The notes: generated by a model not told the origin, from the sequence alone. Counted from the first letter of the stretch, positions 1 to 9,210 are shown. The stretch is DNA of 64,000 nucleotides from JAUZOB01 sp963692465 (GCA_963692465.1 OY829943.1:2232001-2296000); one strand, 5' to 3'. Translations and numbers: made by a program.

Positions 1-450
1 GTGAATGATCTGGCAAGGACCGTGGTTCAGAATTTCGAACTGAGAGTTCAGAATAAAGAAGGAGCTCTTCTTACTGAACTTAATGCTACGAATTCTGTTA
101 TAAAAGGGGATGAAGTGCATTTGACAAACGTTCTTTTCAATTTGCTTGATAATGCGTTGAAGTATAGCAAAGATAAACCGGAGATTATTGTTGCGACAGA
201 AAATAAAAACAACTTTTTGATGTTGTCTGTTAAAGATAATGGCATAGGAATTGCGAAAGAATATCACAAGCAGATATTTGAACGTTTTTATCGTGTTCCG
301 ACGGGGAACGTTCATGATGTAAAAGGATTTGGTTTAGGATTGAGCTATGTAAAGAAAATTATTGATGCTCATTCTGGCTTTGTAAAAGTAGAGAGCACCT
401 TGAATAAAGGGACCAAGTTTTTGATTTATTTCCCATTAAATCAGGAATAA
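1..450 (+). CDS. Sensor histidine kinase, C-terminal part (cut by window start)
   Basis: This is the ATP-binding end of a membrane sensor kinase that would phosphorylate the regulator encoded 1 base downstream. The reading frame is open at base 1, so the sensor domain, membrane segments and phospho-accepting His lie outside the window, and the GTG at base 1 is probably internal. The visible part has the HATPase_c boxes in order: N box NLLDNALKYS, G1 box DNGIGI, an F box and G2 box GFGLGLSYV. It closely resembles the matching part of the kinase at 38067-39923, so the two are paralogs of the RprX-like type common in Bacteroidota. The signal sensed cannot be told from this fragment. Confidence 0.9.
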   Translation: MNDLARTVVQNFELRVQNKEGALLTELNATNSVIKGDEVHLTNVLFNLLDNALKYSKDKPEIIVATENKNNFLMLSVKDNGIGIAKEYHKQIFERFYRVPTGNVHDVKGFGLGLSYVKKIIDAHSGFVKVESTLNKGTKFLIYFPLNQE

Positions 451-451
451 A

Positions 452-1144
452 ATGGATACAAAAGTGAAATTTTTACTTGCTGAAGATGATGAGAATCTCG
501 GCGGTCTTTTAAGAGAATATTTGATCGTAAAAGGATATGATACTGATTTATATCCGGATGGTGAAGCTGCTTATGAAGGCTTTATGGCTAATCATTACGA
601 TCTTTGTATCCTTGATGTCATGATGCCCAAGAAAGATGGGTTTACATTGGCAAAAGATATTCGGGTTGTCAATACAGACATCCCTATTATCTTCTTAACG
701 GCAAAAAACCTGAAAGACGATGTTCTTGAAGGATTTAAACTGGGAGGAGACGATTATATTACAAAACCATTCAGTATGGAAGAGCTTATTCTTCGGGTAG
801 AGGCAATTCTCCGAAGAACGGTTAGCGAAAACCAGAATAGTAATCAGTTTCTGTTTAAATTAGGAAAGTTCACTTTCGACTCGCGGAAACAGATCCTTTT
901 TACGGACGAAGAAACGACGAAATTGACCACGAAGGAGTCGGAACTTTTACGTTTGCTGTGTAATAATGTCAACAAAGTGTTGGAACGGAATTTTGCGTTG
1001 AAAACAATCTGGGTTGATGATAATTATTTCAATGCACGGAGTATGGATGTGTATATAACAAAACTCAGAAAATTGTTAAAAGAAGAGCCTTTAATTGAAA
1101 TTATTAATGTTCATGGTAAAGGTTACAAGCTTATTATTTCTTAA
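452..1144 (+). CDS. OmpR/RprY-type response regulator
   Basis: This is a 230-residue DNA-binding response regulator, the partner of the kinase ending 1 base upstream. The N-terminal receiver domain (about 1-120) has the acidic pair near 11-12, the phospho-acceptor Asp55 in CILDVMMP, a conserved Thr in FLTAK and a Lys in ITKPF. The C-terminal winged-helix domain (about 135-230) ends in the usual MDVYITKLRK recognition-helix and VHGKGYKL hairpin region. It is paralogous to the regulator at 37391-38074. The family is known to bind direct repeats upstream of target genes, but no target is visible near this copy. A terminator follows the stop codon at once. Confidence 0.93.
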   Translation: MDTKVKFLLAEDDENLGGLLREYLIVKGYDTDLYPDGEAAYEGFMANHYDLCILDVMMPKKDGFTLAKDIRVVNTDIPIIFLTAKNLKDDVLEGFKLGGDDYITKPFSMEELILRVEAILRRTVSENQNSNQFLFKLGKFTFDSRKQILFTDEETTKLTTKESELLRLLCNNVNKVLERNFALKTIWVDDNYFNARSMDVYITKLRKLLKEEPLIEIINVHGKGYKLIIS

Positions 1145-1187
1145 GAAAAAAGAAGGCTGAAAGATTTTACTTTCAGCCTTCTTTTTT
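1145..1187. terminator. Bidirectional intrinsic terminator
   Basis: A 13-bp perfect stem (1150-1162 with 1171-1183) and 8-base loop is flanked by an A-run on the left and a T-run on the right, so it can end transcription of both the regulator (+) and the convergent lepA (-), whose stop lies at 1190. Confidence 0.88.
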
Positions 1188-1189
1188 AA

Positions 1190-2977
1190 TTAGTCAAGTT
1201 TGAGGACGGCAAGAAATGCTTTTTGCGGAACTTCCACATTGCCGATCTGTTTCATTTTCTTCTTTCCCTTCTTCTGTTTCTCTAATAATTTACGTTTTCG
1301 GGAAATATCCCCTCCATAACATTTAGCGGTAACATCTTTCCTTACAGCTTTTATGGTTTCCCGTGCAATAATTTTTGCTCCGATAGCTGCCTGAATAGCG
1401 ATATCGAACTGTTGACGTGGAATAAGTTCTGTTAATTTTTCAGCCATTTTCCTTCCCAAAGGATAAGCATTATCGACATATACAAGGGAAGAAAGGGCGT
1501 CGACAATTTCCCCGTTAAGGAGAATGTCAAGCCGAACCAGTTTTGAATCGTGATACCCTGTCTGGTGATAATCGAAAGATGCATAACCTTTGGAAATGCT
1601 TTTGAGTTTATCGTAGAAGTCAAAGACGATTTCGGCCAGGGGCATTTCAAAGGACAATTCAACCCGGTCGCTTGACAGATATTCCTGTTTGGTTAGTGTG
1701 CCTCTTTTTTCAAGACAAAGGGTCATGATCGGACCAATATATTCGCTGGCTGTAATAACCTGGGCCTCGATATAAGGTTCTTCGATAAAATCGACTAAGG
1801 TAGAATCAGGAAGTCCGGATGGATTATAAACATCGAATGTTTCGCCTTTCTTGGTATGAGCGATGTAGGAAACATTGGGAACTGTTGTAATGACGTTCAT
1901 GTTGAATTCCCGATCGAGACGTTCCTGTATGATCTCCATGTGGAGCATGCCAAGGAAACCACAACGAAAGCCAAAACCTAATGCGACAGATGATTCTGGT
2001 TCGAAAGTGAGCGAGGCATCGTTTAACTGGAGTTTTTCCATAGATGCCCGAAGATCTTCATAGTCATCGTTATCAATCGGATATACTCCGGCAAAAACCA
2101 TTGGTTTGACTTCTTCAAAACCATCGATTGCTGCGCTGCAGGGGCGGGTCACTTGGGTGATGGTATCGCCGACTTTAACTTCGCGGGCTGTTTTAATACC
2201 AGATATGATATAACCGACGTCACCGGCACTTAGTTCATCTTTTGCTTCCAACCCAAGTTTTAATACTCCGATTTCATCAGCGTTGTAAGCGCTTTTAGCA
2301 GCGACGAATTTTACTCTGTCTCCGGTGTGTATTTTGCCATTAACAACTTTGAAATAAGCAATAACACCACGAAATGAGTTGAATACGGAATCAAAAATGA
2401 GACATTGTAATGGAGCTTCCGGATCTCCAGTTGGGGGCGGAACATTATTGACGATGCGTTGTAGTATCTCTTCAATTCCCATTCCTGTTTTTCCGCTTGC
2501 ATGAATGATATCGGAACGTTTGCAGCCGATAAGTTCGATGATTTGATCTTCAACAATTTCAGGCATGGCATTTGGAAGATCCATTTTGTTGAGAACAGGG
2601 ATGATTTCAAGATCATGCTCGATGGCCAGATATAAGTTAGAAATGGTTTGAGCCTGAATTCCCTGGGTTGCATCAATAATCAGAAGCGCTCCTTCACAGG
2701 CGGCGATTGATCGGGAAACTTCGTAAGAGAAATCGACATGCCCCGGAGTATCAATCAGGTTTAACCGGTAAATATCACCCTGATATTCGTAGTTCATTTG
2801 AATTGCATGACTTTTAATCGTGATGCCCCGTTCCCGCTCAAGGTCCATATCATCAAGGACCTGGTCTTCCATGTCGCGCTCGCTAATCGTTTTGGTGAGC
2901 TCTAACATGCGGTCAGCAAGAGTACTTTTCCCGTGATCAATGTGTGCTATAATGCAAAAGTTTCGGATATTCTTCAT
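1190..2977 (-). CDS. lepA: Elongation factor 4 (LepA), ribosome back-translocase GTPase
   Basis: LepA is a 595-residue cytoplasmic translational GTPase related to EF-G, which acts on stalled or mis-translocated ribosomes. The N-terminal G domain shows the P-loop AHIDHGKST, switch II DTPGH and NKMD. EF-G-like domains II, III and V follow, and the LepA-specific C-terminal domain ends in a Lys-rich segment (RKRKLLEKQKKGKKKMKQ). The frame stays open 26 codons further upstream, but I chose the ATG at 2977 because LepA proteins start within a few residues of the G1 strand and 595 is the normal length. It converges on the two-component regulator and shares its terminator. Confidence 0.97.
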   Translation of the reverse strand: MKNIRNFCIIAHIDHGKSTLADRMLELTKTISERDMEDQVLDDMDLERERGITIKSHAIQMNYEYQGDIYRLNLIDTPGHVDFSYEVSRSIAACEGALLIIDATQGIQAQTISNLYLAIEHDLEIIPVLNKMDLPNAMPEIVEDQIIELIGCKRSDIIHASGKTGMGIEEILQRIVNNVPPPTGDPEAPLQCLIFDSVFNSFRGVIAYFKVVNGKIHTGDRVKFVAAKSAYNADEIGVLKLGLEAKDELSAGDVGYIISGIKTAREVKVGDTITQVTRPCSAAIDGFEEVKPMVFAGVYPIDNDDYEDLRASMEKLQLNDASLTFEPESSVALGFGFRCGFLGMLHMEIIQERLDREFNMNVITTVPNVSYIAHTKKGETFDVYNPSGLPDSTLVDFIEEPYIEAQVITASEYIGPIMTLCLEKRGTLTKQEYLSSDRVELSFEMPLAEIVFDFYDKLKSISKGYASFDYHQTGYHDSKLVRLDILLNGEIVDALSSLVYVDNAYPLGRKMAEKLTELIPRQQFDIAIQAAIGAKIIARETIKAVRKDVTAKCYGGDISRKRKLLEKQKKGKKKMKQIGNVEVPQKAFLAVLKLD

Positions 2978-3117
2978 GAAAATATATTTTGGACTTGCTT
3001 CCTGTCCGGAGTTATTATTTCTTATACAAAGATATTCAAATTTTGAGAATAGCACCAGTGCTCTTAATCGCTGATAAAACGAAGAGAACGGCTTGTTTGA
3101 GGATATGTAATATGCAA

Positions 3118-3160
3118 AAGCAGAAAATCAGGAGTTAAATTATTGGCTGATTTTCTGCTT
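3118..3160 (-). terminator. Possible terminator downstream of gpmA
   Basis: A perfect 14-bp inverted repeat (3118-3131 with 3147-3160, 15-base loop) lies 20 bases after the gpmA stop. On the minus strand it is followed by only a short T-run, so termination may be partial. It separates gpmA from lepA, which is read in the same direction. Confidence 0.55.
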
Positions 3161-3180
3161 CATGATAAGGGGAGGAGAAT

Positions 3181-3927
3181 TTAATGAATTTTCCCCTGAT
3201 TCGTGACTTTTTTTATTGCTGCATCAATGGCCTCCTGATCTCCCAGATAATAATGGCGAAGAGGTTTAAGTTGATCGTCTAGTTCATAGACCAGAGGAAT
3301 TCCAGTGGGAATGTTGAGCTTAATAATTTCTTCCCTGGATAAATTGTCAAGGTATTGCACCAGAGAGCGAAGACTATTCCCATGGGCTGCAATGACTACC
3401 TTCTTGCCGGAGAGAACGGTTGGAGCAATTTGATCATGCCAGTAGGGTAGCATACGATTATAGGTGTCTTCAAGACTTTCACCAAGAGTACGCTCTGATT
3501 TGTCGAGATGACTGTACCGAGGATCGTGGATCGGACTTCGGTCGTCGAAATCGGCGAGTAATGGTGGTTTTACATCATAGGATCTTCTCCAGATAAGGAC
3601 CTGATCTTCGCCGTATTTTGCAGCCGTTTCTGCTTTATTGAGTCCCTGAAGGGCACCATAGCTTTTTTCATTGAGCCTCCAGCTTTTATGTACAGGAATC
3701 CATAAGCGATCCATTTCGTCGAGAACAAAGAACAGTGTTTTAATGGCTCTTTTAAGGACAGAGGTAAAAGCGACATCAAAGGAGTAATCTTTCTCTTTAA
3801 GGATTTTCCCGGCATTCTTTGCCTCTTCGATACCTTTTTCGGTTAAATCAACGTCGGACCATCCGGTGAACAGATTTGTTTTGTTCCATTCACTTTGCCC
3901 ATGTCTGATTAATACAAGCTTATACAT
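3181..3927 (-). CDS. gpmA: 2,3-bisphosphoglycerate-dependent phosphoglycerate mutase
   Basis: GpmA is a 248-residue cytoplasmic enzyme that interconverts 3- and 2-phosphoglycerate in glycolysis. The histidine-phosphatase signature LIRHGQSEWN at the N-terminus carries the His that is phosphorylated. The family acid/base Glu lies in RLNEKSYGALQG, and the second active-site His is in AAHGNSLRS. Length and motif order match the dPGM family, including the long insert that distinguishes it from short phosphatase relatives. It starts with ATG at 3927. It appears to be transcribed alone, with a hairpin after its stop. Confidence 0.96.
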   Translation of the reverse strand: MYKLVLIRHGQSEWNKTNLFTGWSDVDLTEKGIEEAKNAGKILKEKDYSFDVAFTSVLKRAIKTLFFVLDEMDRLWIPVHKSWRLNEKSYGALQGLNKAETAAKYGEDQVLIWRRSYDVKPPLLADFDDRSPIHDPRYSHLDKSERTLGESLEDTYNRMLPYWHDQIAPTVLSGKKVVIAAHGNSLRSLVQYLDNLSREEIIKLNIPTGIPLVYELDDQLKPLRHYYLGDQEAIDAAIKKVTNQGKIH

Positions 3928-4165
3928 ATCTCGGTGCTATTAAATTTGTTTTCTTGAAGTTAACCAGAGAAAAGTATTTTTGTTTAAACTTTTTTAGTGA
4001 ATTAATTATTTTACAATATAAAAATCTTCTATTAGATCTGAGGTCAGAATCTCCACCTTTTTTATTTCATTTGTACTATGGAATATATTTCCATGATCAG
4101 CAATCTTGATTGATAAATTTGTTAGGGATAATAGAGCGGATGGGTTTAAGAATAAAGAATAGGAA

Positions 4166-4855
4166 ATGAAAGAGATGCTATTGATTTTTGCGTTGGGGTT
4201 TTTATCTCAGGCGTTGTTTTTCGGACGAGTCGTTATTCAATGGTTTATGTCGGAGAAGGAAGGGAGAGTTATTTCTCCGACGATCTTTTGGCAACTTAGT
4301 TTGTTCGGGTCTCTTTTTATGTTGGTTTATGGAATCTTAAGGAATGATTTTGCAATAATATTGGGTCAGTTGATTGTTTATTTTGTATATGTTCGGAATT
4401 TACAATTAAAAGGAGCATGGAAAGAGTTTTCGATATGGTTTAGAATATTTGTCATTGGAGCTCCCTTTATTGCTTTTCTTTGGTTAATATGTGGTTCTTC
4501 TCATAATTGGCAGGCTATTCTGCAACATCCGAATATTCCGGTGTGGCTTTTAATTTTGGGCACACTGGGACAGGTTATATTCAATTTTCGTTTTATCTAT
4601 CAATGGATCTACTCGGAAAATAAGAAAGAATCCGTTCTGCCTATTGGCTTCTGGATAATAAGTGTTGTGGGAGCAGTGTTGATATTTATCTACGGATTGT
4701 ACCGAAAAGATCCGGTGTTGATATTAGGGCAGGGTTTTAGTTTGATATTATATGCACGAAATTTGATGTTATTGTTGAATATACAAAGTGCATTTGTAAC
4801 GGCACTCATCAAGAAGACCGTTGCGCTGGTTGATCGGGCGTTAAAGAAAAAATAA
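4166..4855 (+). CDS. Membrane protein with two tandem LAB_N domains
   Basis: This is a 229-residue integral membrane protein made of two similar halves. Residues about 5-80 and 125-205 each read as three hydrophobic segments and share the pattern LG.L.Q..F..R...QW..SE, a central G..YG..R.D, then LGQ and a tyrosine/arginine pair (VYVRNL and LYARNL). This is the domain found at the N-terminus of some lipid A disaccharide synthases (LAB_N). No glycosyltransferase domain is attached, so a role in lipid A or undecaprenyl-lipid handling is only inferred from the domain name. It is a single gene with no obvious operon partner, converging on the AhpD-like gene. Confidence 0.8.
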   Translation: MKEMLLIFALGFLSQALFFGRVVIQWFMSEKEGRVISPTIFWQLSLFGSLFMLVYGILRNDFAIILGQLIVYFVYVRNLQLKGAWKEFSIWFRIFVIGAPFIAFLWLICGSSHNWQAILQHPNIPVWLLILGTLGQVIFNFRFIYQWIYSENKKESVLPIGFWIISVVGAVLIFIYGLYRKDPVLILGQGFSLILYARNLMLLLNIQSAFVTALIKKTVALVDRALKKK

Positions 4856-4858
4856 TAC

Positions 4859-4884
4859 CATGACTCTCTGTTCAAAGAGCCATG
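4859..4884. terminator. Hairpin between convergent genes
   Basis: A 9-bp stem with one G-T pair (4859-4867 with 4876-4884) lies between the convergent stops at 4855 and 4898. On the minus strand it is followed by a T-rich run, so it probably ends the miaB/AhpD-like transcript. The plus-strand side lacks a clear T-tract. Confidence 0.5.
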
Positions 4885-4897
4885 ACGGAGGTGATTC

Positions 4898-5251
4898 CTA
4901 TTTCTGTTCCGATTTTATAAGTTCTTCCCAATATTCCACAGCTCGGCGGGTGTGGGGAATGACAATGGTCCCTCCGACAAGGTTGGCAACTGCAAAGACT
5001 TCAAATAATTCTTCGGTCGTAACCTTTTGTTCGTAGCATTGTTCCAAGTGGTACTTGATGCAATCGTCGCAACGAAGAACCATTGAGGCGACCAGTCCCA
5101 GCATTTCCTTAACTTTAGCAGAGAGAGCTCCGTCAGTATAGGTGTTGGTGTCGAGATTATAGATTCTTTTAATCACTTTGTTGTCGTGGGCGAGAATTCG
5201 TTCATTCATTTTTGAACGATATTCTCTGAATTCGTCAATTAACTCACTCAT
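4898..5251 (-). CDS. AhpD-like carboxymuconolactone decarboxylase family protein
   Basis: This is a 117-residue all-helical protein of the CMD/AhpD family. Residues near 60 read CDDCIKYH, which keeps the CxxC plus downstream His arrangement used by AhpD-type enzymes as a thiol-disulfide or peroxide-reducing centre. A true decarboxylase function is therefore unlikely. Its ATG overlaps the stop codon of miaB in an ATGA arrangement, which suggests translational coupling. Why it is coupled to a tRNA-modifying iron-sulfur enzyme is not shown by the sequence; protection against oxidants is a guess. Confidence 0.85.
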   Translation of the reverse strand: MSELIDEFREYRSKMNERILAHDNKVIKRIYNLDTNTYTDGALSAKVKEMLGLVASMVLRCDDCIKYHLEQCYEQKVTTEELFEVFAVANLVGGTIVIPHTRRAVEYWEELIKSEQK

Positions 5252-6642
5252 TTTGATGGGTTTTTATTTACAACAGCCTGACCAATAAGTGTTGTCTGGG
5301 TGCAATTGATAATTTTAACCGGTACAATATCTCCTCTTTTAAAATTTAACCGGGGAAAAACGACGACTTTATTCTGCGAGTTACGTCCAAAAAGTTCTTC
5401 CTCTGATTTCTTAGAGGTTCCTTCAACAAGAACTTCAACTATTTTTCCGAGGTCTTTTTGGTTTTGTTGCAGTGAGATATTGTGTTGTAAGGTGATGATC
5501 TCATTCAGACGACGGTGTTTAACTGATTCGGCGATATTGTCGGGAAGGTGTTCGTGGGCATAAGTTCCCGGGCGATCGGAATAGATGAACATATAAGCCA
5601 TGTCGAATTCGGCCCATTTCATGAGTGATAATGTCTCTTGATGTTCTTCTTCTGTTTCGGAGCAGAATCCGGCAATAATATCAGTGGAAATACCACAGTC
5701 GGGTAATATTTGACGGATAGCCTGGATGCGGTCCATATACCATTCCCTGGTGTATTTCCGGTTCATGCGTTTGAGTGCACTCGTGCTTCCGGACTGCATC
5801 GGTAAGTGAATGTGTCTGCAAATGTTAGGATAGAGGACCATTGTTTCTAAAAGACGGTTAGATAAATCTTTCGGATGAGAGGTGGTGAATCTGATCCGTA
5901 AAGAAGGTTGATCTTTTGCGACCATTTCGATTAAATCGGGGAAACGGGAAGGTTTTTCTTTATCTTCACTGGTCCATTTATAGGAGTTGACATTCTGACC
6001 AAGAAGAGTGACTTCACGATAACCTTTGGATTGAAGATCGCGGACTTCGTTAAGAATATCCTGTGGATTCCGGCTACGTTCTCTTCCTCTGGTATAGGGA
6101 ACAATGCAGTAAGTGCAGAAATTATTACATCCTCTGGTAATGCTTACAAATCCGGAGATTGATTCTTGATTTAATCTTTCGGGACAGATGTTGTCGTAGG
6201 TTTCATTGAGAGATAGCTCGATGTTAATTGCTTTATCTCCGGTTAAGGCTTTTTGAGTCAGATAGGGTAAATCGCGATAGGCATCCGGACCGGCAACAAG
6301 ATCTACTGCGTTTTCCTCAAAGAGCTTATTGGCAAGGCGTTCTCCCATGCATCCAATAAGGCCGATAACAAGATTGTGCTTTTTCCTTTTTAGACTTCTG
6401 AAAAAAGTAAGTCTTCCCCATATTCGTTGTTCTGCATTATCCCGAATAGAGCAAGTATTAATAAAGATGGCATCGGCATCGTGAAAATCGTTGGTAATCG
6501 AATATCCATGTTCAGCCATGATAGCTGCAACAACTTCACTATCGGCAACATTCATCTGGCAGCCATAGGTCTCAATGAAAAGTTTTTTCCGATTAACAGA
6601 TTTAAAGTCTGTGTTAGGAATTGATTGGGTTGAGTGATTCAT
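5248..6642 (-). CDS. miaB: tRNA-2-methylthio-N6-dimethylallyladenosine synthase MiaB
   Basis: MiaB is a 464-residue radical-SAM methylthiotransferase that adds the 2-methylthio group to i6A37 of tRNAs. The N-terminal UPF0004 domain carries the three auxiliary-cluster cysteines (Cys28 in YGCQMN, Cys64 in NTCSIRD, Cys98 in GCMG). The radical-SAM triad is Cys172, Cys176 and Cys179 in RGCNNFCTYC. A C-terminal TRAM domain (about 390-460) would bind tRNA. The order and spacing fit MiaB better than MtaB or RimO. It is the first gene of a two-gene unit with the AhpD-like gene, which it overlaps by 4 bases. Confidence 0.96.
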   Translation of the reverse strand: MNHSTQSIPNTDFKSVNRKKLFIETYGCQMNVADSEVVAAIMAEHGYSITNDFHDADAIFINTCSIRDNAEQRIWGRLTFFRSLKRKKHNLVIGLIGCMGERLANKLFEENAVDLVAGPDAYRDLPYLTQKALTGDKAINIELSLNETYDNICPERLNQESISGFVSITRGCNNFCTYCIVPYTRGRERSRNPQDILNEVRDLQSKGYREVTLLGQNVNSYKWTSEDKEKPSRFPDLIEMVAKDQPSLRIRFTTSHPKDLSNRLLETMVLYPNICRHIHLPMQSGSTSALKRMNRKYTREWYMDRIQAIRQILPDCGISTDIIAGFCSETEEEHQETLSLMKWAEFDMAYMFIYSDRPGTYAHEHLPDNIAESVKHRRLNEIITLQHNISLQQNQKDLGKIVEVLVEGTSKKSEEELFGRNSQNKVVVFPRLNFKRGDIVPVKIINCTQTTLIGQAVVNKNPSK

Positions 6643-6785
6643 GAAAATTTAATAAATTGAGTTTAAAAGAATTAGTGTTTGGAACAAAAGTAGTTATTCC
6701 AGATTAAATCTCAATGTGAGAAAGTGATTGTTGGAAATGGTAGTAAAACAGAAAATGAAGTAACTGGTTATTGGGTATTTTCAAC

Positions 6786-6793
6786 TATATTTG
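6786..6793 (+). promoter_or_regulatory. Candidate Bacteroidota -7 element for the SPOR/PurF-like unit
   Basis: The sequence TATATTTG matches the Bacteroidota consensus TAnnTTTG and lies 20 bases before the chosen ATG at 6814. At the expected -33 position I see CTG rather than TTG, so the call rests on one element. Confidence 0.4.
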
Positions 6794-6813
6794 TGGACTC
6801 AAATAATTTTAAG

Positions 6814-7299
6814 ATGAAGAGATTATTATTTTCACTCATCTGTTTGTTATTATTTGCAGGAGTGACTCTGGGGCAGGTAAGAGACACTTCCGATGCTACT
6901 CCAAAATCCAACCATTCGCACCAAAGCGGAAATTTAACGATCAGTCAGGATCCATATATTGATTCGATGATCAATAAACATTCACACCAGAAAAAACAGG
7001 CGCATAGCGGAATGGGTTATCGTATCCAGATATTTACGGCATCAGGTCAGGGTGCGCGTGAAAGAGCGGTAAAGGTGAAGACTCAAATCATGATTAATTA
7101 TCCGGATTTAGATGTATATGTTCAGTTTACCTCTCCGGATTGGAAGGTCCGGGTTGGTAATTTCAGAAATAAAGCTGAAGCTCTGAATGTAAAGCGGAAC
7201 TTAAAGGGCTCTTATCCGAATTCATTTATTGTTCCGGATCGAATTGAATTTACAGGTTGTGTAGAGAAAACTAATAAGCAAGGATTACAAGATGAGTGA
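6814..7299 (+). CDS. Exported SPOR-domain protein
   Basis: This is a 161-residue exported protein. A typical signal peptide covers residues 1-20 (MKRLLFSLICLLLFAGVTLG). A Ser/His-rich linker follows, and then a SPOR domain (about 67-155; GYRIQIFTASG, then VRVGNFRNKAEA) of the kind that binds denuded septal peptidoglycan. The frame extends 30 codons upstream, but the ATG at 6814 directly precedes the signal peptide and a promoter-like motif lies inside the longer version. Its end overlaps the PurF-like start by 8 bases. No partner in division is shown beyond the domain, though the dcw cluster is nearby. Confidence 0.85.
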   Translation: MKRLLFSLICLLLFAGVTLGQVRDTSDATPKSNHSHQSGNLTISQDPYIDSMINKHSHQKKQAHSGMGYRIQIFTASGQGARERAVKVKTQIMINYPDLDVYVQFTSPDWKVRVGNFRNKAEALNVKRNLKGSYPNSFIVPDRIEFTGCVEKTNKQGLQDE

Positions 7300-9190
7300 A
7301 CAGATTAAACATGAGTGTGGTATAGCTCTAATTCGATTATTGAAGCCTCTTGAGTACTATCAGGAAAAATATGGAACCTGGATGTATGGGCTTAATAAGC
7401 TTTATCTATTAATGGAAAAGCAGCATAATCGGGGTCAGGATGGGGCCGGAGTGGTAAATATAAAGATTGAACCTGATCTTGGAGCAGAATATATTCACCT
7501 TTTGAGATCAATAGAACCAAATTCGATAAAGGATGTTTTTGATCGGATTTATAAGGTGTTGTCTGATGCAGATAAAAATAATGATCCATGGAAAGATTCG
7601 AAGTGGGCAAAGACTAATCTTCCTTATGCAGGAGAACTTTATTTAGGGCATCTGCGTTATGGAACTTTCGGTCGTAACAGCATTGATTTTGTTCATCCTG
7701 TTATGCGACAGAATAATTGGAAATCCAAAAGTCTTGTGCTTGCCGGAAATTTTAATCTGACGAATGTTGATGAGTTGTTTGAGAAACTAGTTAACCTTGG
7801 TCAGCACCCGAGAGCTTATTCTGATACAGTAACAATTCTTGAAAAACTAGGGCACTATCTTGATAGGGAAAATGAATACCTATTCCGGCATTTTAAAGAT
7901 ATGGGGTATGATAATCGTCAGATATCACCTCTGATAGAGAAAAATCTGGATGTATTAAAAGTTCTTCAGGGTTCGACTAAGGATTTTGATGGAGGATATA
8001 CCATTGCAGGGCTAATTGGCCATGGAGATGCTTTTGTAACCCGAGATCCATGGGGAATTCGTCCGGCTTTCTATTATGCCAATGATGAAATTGTTGTAGC
8101 GGCATCAGAAAGACCGGTTATTCAAACGGTAATGAATGTGCGATATACGGAGGTTAAGGAAATTGATCCCGGATATGGATTGGTTGTTAAGAAAGATGGA
8201 GATATCCATTATGGAATGGTTCGGCAACCTTTTCCCCGCAGATCTTGTTCTTTTGAACGAATCTATTTTTCAAGAGGTAGTGATCGGGATATTTATAAAG
8301 AGCGGAAAGAACTAGGGCGTCTTCTTGCTCCTCGTATTCTCAAGGCTATTGATTACGATTTGAAGAATACGGTTTTTTCATACATCCCCAATACGGCAGA
8401 AACGGCATTTTTTGGAATGTTGGAGGGAATACGGTCTCATCTGTTACAGTGGAAGAAGGAGCAGATTCATCAACTGAACGGGAATATGGATGAGCAGAAG
8501 TTGATTGATATTATGTCGGTTGAACCCCGGGTTGAGAAAGTTGCAGTTAAAGATGTTAAGCTTAGAACGTTTATAGCTGATGATTCGAGTCGGAACGATC
8601 TTGTTGGTCACGTGTATGATGTGACTTATGGCATCGTAAAGAATAAACAGGACACCTTGGTGGTTATTGACGATTCAATTGTTCGGGGAACAACCTTGAG
8701 ACAAAGTATTTTAAAAATTCTGGACCGTCTGCATCCCAAAAAAATTATTATCATTTCATCTGCACCTCAAATACGCTATCCGGATTGTTATGGTATTGAT
8801 ATGGCAAAGTTGGGTAATTTTATTGCTTTTAATGCTGCAATTGCGTTGTTGGAGGATCGGGGGATGGAAAATTTGATTCAGGAAGTATATCAAAAATGTA
8901 AATCCCAGGAAGAATTGCCTAAGGAGCAAATTGTCAACTATGTGAAGGAAATTTACCAGCCTTTCACGGATGATGAAATTTCAGCGAAAATTGCTGAACT
9001 ATTGACTCCTGAGGATATTGATGCGGAAGTTGAAATTATTTATCAAAACGTGGATAATTTGCATAAAGCCTGTCCGAATGATACCGGAGATTGGTATTTT
9101 ACCGGAGATTATCCGACACCTGGAGGACAAAAGGTCGTGAATACTTCTTATGTGAATTACGTTGAAGGAAAAAATGCCCGAGCTTATTAG
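7292..9190 (+). CDS. PurF-like class II glutamine amidotransferase / phosphoribosyltransferase
   Basis: This 632-residue protein has the architecture of glutamine PRPP amidotransferase. The N-terminal Ntn-hydrolase domain has Cys9 in HECGIA as likely nucleophile, so a short propeptide would have to be removed, as in some PurF proteins. NRGQDGAG and GHLRYGT follow. The C-terminal phosphoribosyltransferase domain has the PRPP loop VVIDDSIVRGTT. It is well over 100 residues longer than the usual PurF, with insertions in both halves, and corresponds to a long form found in Bacteroidota. It may be a second enzyme beside a canonical PurF elsewhere, so I leave the symbol blank. A terminator follows. 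Confidence 0.85.
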   Translation: MSEQIKHECGIALIRLLKPLEYYQEKYGTWMYGLNKLYLLMEKQHNRGQDGAGVVNIKIEPDLGAEYIHLLRSIEPNSIKDVFDRIYKVLSDADKNNDPWKDSKWAKTNLPYAGELYLGHLRYGTFGRNSIDFVHPVMRQNNWKSKSLVLAGNFNLTNVDELFEKLVNLGQHPRAYSDTVTILEKLGHYLDRENEYLFRHFKDMGYDNRQISPLIEKNLDVLKVLQGSTKDFDGGYTIAGLIGHGDAFVTRDPWGIRPAFYYANDEIVVAASERPVIQTVMNVRYTEVKEIDPGYGLVVKKDGDIHYGMVRQPFPRRSCSFERIYFSRGSDRDIYKERKELGRLLAPRILKAIDYDLKNTVFSYIPNTAETAFFGMLEGIRSHLLQWKKEQIHQLNGNMDEQKLIDIMSVEPRVEKVAVKDVKLRTFIADDSSRNDLVGHVYDVTYGIVKNKQDTLVVIDDSIVRGTTLRQSILKILDRLHPKKIIIISSAPQIRYPDCYGIDMAKLGNFIAFNAAIALLEDRGMENLIQEVYQKCKSQEELPKEQIVNYVKEIYQPFTDDEISAKIAELLTPEDIDAEVEIIYQNVDNLHKACPNDTGDWYFTGDYPTPGGQKVVNTSYVNYVEGKNARAY

Positions 9191-9210
9191 CTTTAGGTTC
9201 GTTCATTCAT

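Noticed and set aside
4078..4094. Palindrome ATGGAA-N5-TTCCAT upstream of the LAB_N gene
   Set aside because: The 6-bp arms are short and AT-rich, no matching copy was noticed elsewhere, and no regulator gene is adjacent.
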